DNA from: CAMDPA01 sp965223035
GTDB taxonomy: Bacteria > Pseudomonadota > Alphaproteobacteria > Rhizobiales > Hyphomicrobiaceae
Assembly (NCBI GenBank): GCA_965223035.1
Contig: OZ244980.1
Span: 4,464,001 to 4,528,000 of the forward strand
DNA length: 64,000 nucleotides
Reading direction: 5' to 3'
The notes under the pieces are model-generated. The model did not search any database and was not told the DNA's origin. It saw nothing but the letters and a program-made list of their open reading frames with translations. A program made the translations under genes and the position numbers. Positions 60,625-64,000 of this stretch are shown piece by piece. Each line of letters starts with the position of its first letter. The stretch's first letter is position 1.

Positions 60625-60685
60625 CTAGATCATCGCGCCTTTAATCGGGATCGTTCCGATTCCGATTAAAGGCAGGTTGCTCTAG
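60625..60685 (+). repeat. R1 element, copy 12 (short hybrid)
   Basis: CTAGATCATCGCGCC joined to an intact hairpin 2 ending GGTTGCTCTAG. The final CTA (60682-60684) is the TAG stop codon of the DUF3179 gene on the minus strand. Between convergent genes. Confidence 0.9.
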
Positions 60686-61698
60686 TTTTGGATGATCGGG
60701 ATGTGCGGGTGAAACGCATGCGCGACAAACGCAAACGTTACGTCGTAGGGCAGCGGGCGCGGCTGCGCGCCGGCGGATACGTCCACCGCGGCCACGGTGC
60801 CCACATCCCGGCCTTTGGCGATCAACCCGCGATCGACGGCTGAAGCCTGCCCCGCCCGCCAGCTGAGCTCGATCGTCCCGAGCCTGATCGTTGTTTGCCG
60901 CCGCAGGTGCGCGAGCGCGACGATCACCGGCGTATTGCGCTGCTGACGAACCACCACCACCCGCGCCATCGGTTGGATGCCCTTTGGCAGGTCGCCGCGA
61001 TAAAGCAACGGCCGACCGGCGCGATCATAACCAACATACGGGTTTCGCCCGTAGGGCCGGAAGCCCGGGACGGTCGGGACCAGCACTTTGCCAGTGGGAT
61101 GGTGCGCCTTGAATTGGGCGAAGGATTCCAGTCTGGCCGGGATCAGCTTGAGCTCGCTGCCTGTCAATTCACCCACGATCGCAGTCCCCGTGAACTGCTG
61201 CCACCAGGACTGCGTCTGGCGATCGTACATCACAAGGTCAGACCGCCTCAACTTTCCCGTCGTGCCGAACGTGAGTACGCGCGCTCCCAAGCGGCGATCG
61301 AACACGATCGATGAGTTGCACAGCGGACAGTAGGTCACCGCGACCGGGACGCCGCCCACCGTGTCATTGACGATCTCGTGCCAGATGAGAATGCGCAGCG
61401 GATAGGCCCGGGCGTCGCCGTTCAACTCCAGCCCGATCACCGGCTCGACATCCGCCAGGCTGCCGAAGCTCTGTTCCAGCTCGACGGCGTCAGATGCCGC
61501 CTTGAAGCGCGGTTTGTCGATCGAGGGAATGCCATCCTTGGGCGGGCCGCCGGACATGATCTCCGACCAGCCGACCTCGGTCTTGCTGAAATCCGTCTTG
61601 TCCCAGCCTTCGCGTTTCCATCGCGCGGGATCAGCGAACGCGGTCGACGCCGCCAACAGCAGTCCAGCGCCGAACATCAAAAGGCGGATCACGACCAT
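60682..61698 (-). CDS. DUF3179 domain protein, exported
   Basis: 338 residues. Signal peptide (RLLMFGAGLLLAASTAFA, cleavage before DPARW). DUF3179 core: ARAYPLRILIWHEIVNDTVG, VPVAVTYCPLCNSSIVFDRR, TGKLRRSDLVMYDRQTQSWW and FKAHHPTGKVL. The YCPLCN pair of cysteines is the family mark and could bind metal or form a disulphide. Function unknown. The gene ends exactly in the R1 repeat and converges on livF. Confidence 0.88.
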   Translation of the reverse strand: MVVIRLLMFGAGLLLAASTAFADPARWKREGWDKTDFSKTEVGWSEIMSGGPPKDGIPSIDKPRFKAASDAVELEQSFGSLADVEPVIGLELNGDARAYPLRILIWHEIVNDTVGGVPVAVTYCPLCNSSIVFDRRLGARVLTFGTTGKLRRSDLVMYDRQTQSWWQQFTGTAIVGELTGSELKLIPARLESFAQFKAHHPTGKVLVPTVPGFRPYGRNPYVGYDRAGRPLLYRGDLPKGIQPMARVVVVRQQRNTPVIVALAHLRRQTTIRLGTIELSWRAGQASAVDRGLIAKGRDVGTVAAVDVSAGAQPRPLPYDVTFAFVAHAFHPHIPIIQN

Positions 61699-62062
61699 CC
61701 GTTGGCACCTCGCCTTACCGAAGCCCCCGAAAAGATCACCTTAGGCGATGCGGCCGACCACGCAAAATGACATGAGCTGACGATGTCGTGAGGCGTTGAT
61801 CCAGGGGGCGGCGCCGTCGCGACCATCTTCGATCAAACCGACCCGAGGCTTGGCCCCTGCACTCAACCTCGGCGCAGAGCGGCGCCGGCTTGGATCAGGC
61901 CGCGCTGGGAAGCTCGAGGCTCAAGCTGGTCCCTGTGATCGCTCGATCTGGGCTGGATCCGTGAAGGCGCGCGGGTTCGTTTGGAGGAGGCCACAGGAAG
62001 CGCGTTTACGTCGGATCGCGAGCGCTCGCACCGCGAACGGGGCGCCGGCCCAATATCTTAGC
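61699..62062. other. Gap with no recognised feature
   Basis: 364 bp between the DUF3179 start and the end of the next minus-strand gene. It presumably contains the DUF3179 promoter. No repeat copy or supported gene is visible. Confidence 0.4.
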
Positions 62063-63184
62063 TTAGGGCACGGGCAGCGCCGTGCGATAGCCGCGGCGCA
62101 AACCGGTCTCGAGCGCGCGCTGTAGGCCGCGCGCGCCGACCGAGCGGGCCATCCGCTCCGGCACGACCCACAATCGATAGTCAGGCCCGTGGGTCGACAC
62201 CTCGCAGTTCAGCCGCCCGCTATGGCCCCGACACGTCGGGTCCGCCTTAACCCGTACCAGCGCCCGACGATCGTGCCGGAGATAGCGCAAATCGATGGGC
62301 TGCACCAACGCTTCCGGCACGCCCAAGTCGACATTGCGGAACACACACCGCGGGGTGTTGCGACACGCGCCGGCCCGCCCACCGAGCGTGTTGATGGTGC
62401 CGAACGCGCGCCGTCGCGGCATGGCCCGCGCGTTACGCTCGGCGCCACGGCTGATGTAGCAGGTCGCGCCCACGCACAGGATCGGATCCGCCGTTCGACT
62501 GAAGCGGCGGATGCCCCGTCGACCGGGTTCCATGACCAACAGGATCGTCACCCGTGTGGCAGGGCGCGCAAGCGGTGATGGCTTCAGCTCACGATGATAA
62601 CTTGCATCAGGCCGCAGATCCGAACGCAACCTCGCGGCCACAGCCGGTCGCGGCCGGTCCACGCTGCGCCGCCGCGCGCGGCCGATCTTTTCCGAGAGCC
62701 GATCAAGCTCGGCCTCGCGCTCCGCCTCCATAATGCGTTTGGCCACCTCCGCCTCGATCGCGCGGCGGCGGACCTCGGGGTCGGAGTCGATCCGATCGGC
62801 CGCTCGCGCGCGGTCGATACCGCGATCGACCGGCGTGGGGCCAAACCGATGCTGCGCCGGATCGTCGCCATGTGGTGCAACATCCGATGACGGATCACCG
62901 ATATCGGCGTCCACGCGTTGCGCCGCCCATTCCGCGCGCGCGCGCACCAGCATGTCGATTTCATCGCGCTGCAGCCGGCCATCGCCTGTTGAGGCGCGCT
63001 CAGCGTGCCGCCGCCCAGCGTGCGATGGTGAGATCTCCGCGGCCGCAGCCGCCCCGCCGAGGTGCAAGCCGGGCGCTGGCCCGGCCGCCGCGGCCATCAA
63101 GGCCGCCGCCATTGAAACTGTTGCTAACGACGTCTTCGTCACGACCCTTGCCCGCATCAATGTGCCTACCGATCGTCGCGCCAT
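62063..63184 (-). CDS. Hypothetical exported protein with cysteine-containing C-terminal domain
   Basis: 373 residues. A long signal peptide (ARVVTKTSLATVSMAAALMA, cleavage in an Ala-rich stretch), then a low-complexity charged region rich in Arg, Ala and Asp (RRRAIEAEVAKRIMEAERE, coiled-coil-like). The C-terminal domain has about seven cysteines (ILCVGATCYISRGAERNARA, GACRNTPRCVFRNVDL, ADPTCRGHSGRLNCEV, YRLWVVPERMA). The C-terminal domain looks conserved and disulphide-bonded, but I do not recognise it as a named family. AAGGTGG lies before the ATG. Confidence 0.65.
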   Translation of the reverse strand: MARRSVGTLMRARVVTKTSLATVSMAAALMAAAAGPAPGLHLGGAAAAAEISPSHAGRRHAERASTGDGRLQRDEIDMLVRARAEWAAQRVDADIGDPSSDVAPHGDDPAQHRFGPTPVDRGIDRARAADRIDSDPEVRRRAIEAEVAKRIMEAEREAELDRLSEKIGRARRRSVDRPRPAVAARLRSDLRPDASYHRELKPSPLARPATRVTILLVMEPGRRGIRRFSRTADPILCVGATCYISRGAERNARAMPRRRAFGTINTLGGRAGACRNTPRCVFRNVDLGVPEALVQPIDLRYLRHDRRALVRVKADPTCRGHSGRLNCEVSTHGPDYRLWVVPERMARSVGARGLQRALETGLRRGYRTALPVP

Positions 63185-63499
63185 AGAGCCACCTTTGCAC
63201 CCACTTGTTTGGGCACCCACCTTGTTTTGGCACCGACCGCGCAGTTGCACCCCGTTGCTGCCGCCCCTGACCCGCCGGACCCTGCCGCAAACCGCCTGAA
63301 CCCTACCTGAATGCGGCCCGATTCGATCGAAACTGAGTCCAAACGAGCGCCGCCGCGGCCGCGCAAACAGCGCCGCAATGCGGCCTTCGTTGGCGGTTCC
63401 CCCTGCTGCCGGCTAACGGACCTGGCGGCCCCACCGCCGCTTGACCCAATCAAAAGCGCCTCCGGAGTTTCCGGGGCGGTTCAGCATGATGTTCTGGGT

Positions 63500-63584
63500 G
63501 GCAAGTGGAGGACTGGAGTGGAGGAATCGGGCGGGGGAGCGGGCCGGTATAGCGATTCCGCCTAAGGCGGAAATGATGTAAGGT
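63500..63584 (+). repeat. R2 dispersed palindromic element, copy 7 (partial)
   Basis: The 3' part is clear: GGCGGGGGAGCGGGCCGG, TATAGCGATTCCGCCTAAGG and CGGAAATGATGTAAGG, including the 17-bp palindrome TTCCGCCTAAGGCGGAA. The 5' part is diverged. It is the only item I see in the 528-bp gap 63185-63712. Confidence 0.6.
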
Positions 63585-63712
63585 GGCCGAGGTCCTATTG
63601 AGAGGCCGCAATGGTCGATAAGGCTGCGGGAGAAGGCCTTAGAACCCGCGAGGAGAAGCGGTCGGATCAAGGCCGGCGGTGCGGGCTCAGGGGTTGAGAA
63701 TCTGATGAATAT

Positions 63713-63804
63713 GGAGAGGTGGCAGAGTGGTCGAATGCACCGCACTCGAAATGCGGCAGGCTGGGTGACTGGCCTCGGGGGTTCGAATCCCCCCCTCTCC
63801 GCCA
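63713..63804 (+). tRNA. tRNA-Ser(CGA)
   Basis: Acceptor stem GGAGAGG/CCTCTCC, discriminator G and encoded CCA (63802-63804). Anticodon stem CCGCA/TGCGG encloses the loop CTCGAAA with anticodon CGA at 63747-63749, reading UCG codons. A long variable arm (class II tRNA) and a T-loop TTCGAAT are present, all as expected for tRNA-Ser. Confidence 0.97.
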
Positions 63805-63948
63805 TGGGTCGTCAACAAGCTGCTGATTTAGCTGATTTAATCCTGCTTCAGCGCGATCCAACCGTTGTTTCTACCCACGTAAATTGCGTGGATCACCGCA
63901 GATCTGGCAGGATTGGTGCCTGCGAGCCTGGATTCTGAGATACACAAA

Positions 63949-63993
63949 CTCTTAATAAGCGGGTCCGAGGTTCGAATCCTTGTACACCCACCA
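63949..63993 (+). pseudogene. 3' fragment of a tRNA-Lys(CTT) gene
   Basis: From the anticodon loop to the CCA end the sequence is a normal class I tRNA: loop CTCTTAA with anticodon CTT (63951-63953), five-base variable loop GGGTC, T arm CCGAG/CTTGT-type stem around TTCGAAT, acceptor strand TACACCC, discriminator A, CCA. No matching 5' half (expected acceptor GGGTGTA and D arm) lies in the 140 bp upstream. Confidence 0.75.
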
Positions 63994-64000
63994 TTGATTT

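Noticed and set aside
3519..60685. R1 as an insertion sequence
   Set aside because: No transposase, no target-site duplication that I can see, and the element is only 150 bp.
63805..63948. A group I intron or a 5' half of tRNA-Lys between tRNA-Ser and the tRNA-Lys fragment
   Set aside because: No D-arm-like sequence or GGGTGTA acceptor strand is found in these 144 bp, and the stretch is too short for a group I intron.

Overview
The window reads as a chromosomal segment of a high-GC alphaproteobacterium, most likely Rhodospirillales-like. This rests on the tolQ-tolR-tolA-tolB order, the rplM-rpsI pair, the style of the CoA-binding and DUF1499/DUF2853 proteins, many GTG/TTG starts, and dense palindromic intergenic repeats. 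The species cannot be named from the sequence alone. Genes are mostly short operons on alternating strands. I see no transposase, prophage gene, CRISPR array or rRNA. One intact tRNA-Ser(CGA) and one 3' fragment of a tRNA-Lys(CTT) sit at the right edge.

Layout. 0-7.3 kb: 3' part of an MFS exporter, CoA-binding protein, an Lrp/AsnC regulator divergent from 4-hydroxyphenylpyruvate dioxygenase, an amidase, a metallo-beta-lactamase-fold hydrolase and a DUF1499 protein. 7.4-14.5 kb: DUF2853, an orphan TRAP binding protein, methylmalonyl-CoA epimerase, an EmrA/EmrB-type efflux pair, an HPP membrane protein and a quinone-oxidoreductase-like enzyme. 14.7-20.6 kb: a molybdenum hydroxylase whose large-subunit gene is divergent from and separated from the FeS and FAD subunit genes, with a UbiD-type decarboxylase between them. 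20.7-29.4 kb: small membrane and exported proteins, two crotonase-fold enzymes, an extradiol dioxygenase, rplM-rpsI, and a tandem pair of very small paralogous lipoproteins with their own terminator. 29.9-36.3 kb: tolB-A-R-Q, then (after an interruption) ybgC and a metallophosphoesterase. 36.9-42.1 kb: a crotonase-thiolase-dehydrogenase set and the osmoregulated glucan synthase mdoH. 42.2-45.7 kb: a four-gene cluster (MDR dehydrogenase, aberrant 6-pyruvoyl-tetrahydropterin-synthase-like protein, GT4 glycosyltransferase, SAM methyltransferase) that looks like a pathway for a modified pterin-like or sugar-linked metabolite. A RibD-reductase gene that could belong to it lies at 50.5 kb. 46.1-49.4 kb: BCCT transporter plus the two glycine-betaine-synthesising methyltransferases. 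51.4-61.7 kb: a large YfhO-like membrane protein, a flavoprotein, a complete LivKHMGF branched-chain amino acid-type ABC transporter, and a DUF3179 protein.

The most striking structure not explained by genes is two families of dispersed palindromic elements, called R1 and R2 here. R1 (about 153 bp, two adjacent hairpins; 12 copies including about 60-bp single-hairpin hybrids) lies only downstream of genes, never in a divergent promoter region. In several cases its end supplies the TAG stop codon of the neighbouring gene. In one case it codes the last 14 residues of a protein. R2 (about 100-140 bp; 7 copies) has a conserved palindromic tail, and two copies begin exactly at a stop codon. Together they occupy most of the longer gaps between genes.

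Functional picture: a versatile aerobic heterotroph with aromatic and organic-acid catabolism (HPPD, extradiol dioxygenase, molybdenum hydroxylase, UbiD decarboxylase, CoA-ester enzymes), nutrient uptake (Liv, TRAP), drug efflux, envelope maintenance (Tol, glucans) and osmotic protection by betaine, which suggests a saline or osmotically variable habitat. All functional names come from sequence motifs read by eye; no database search was run.
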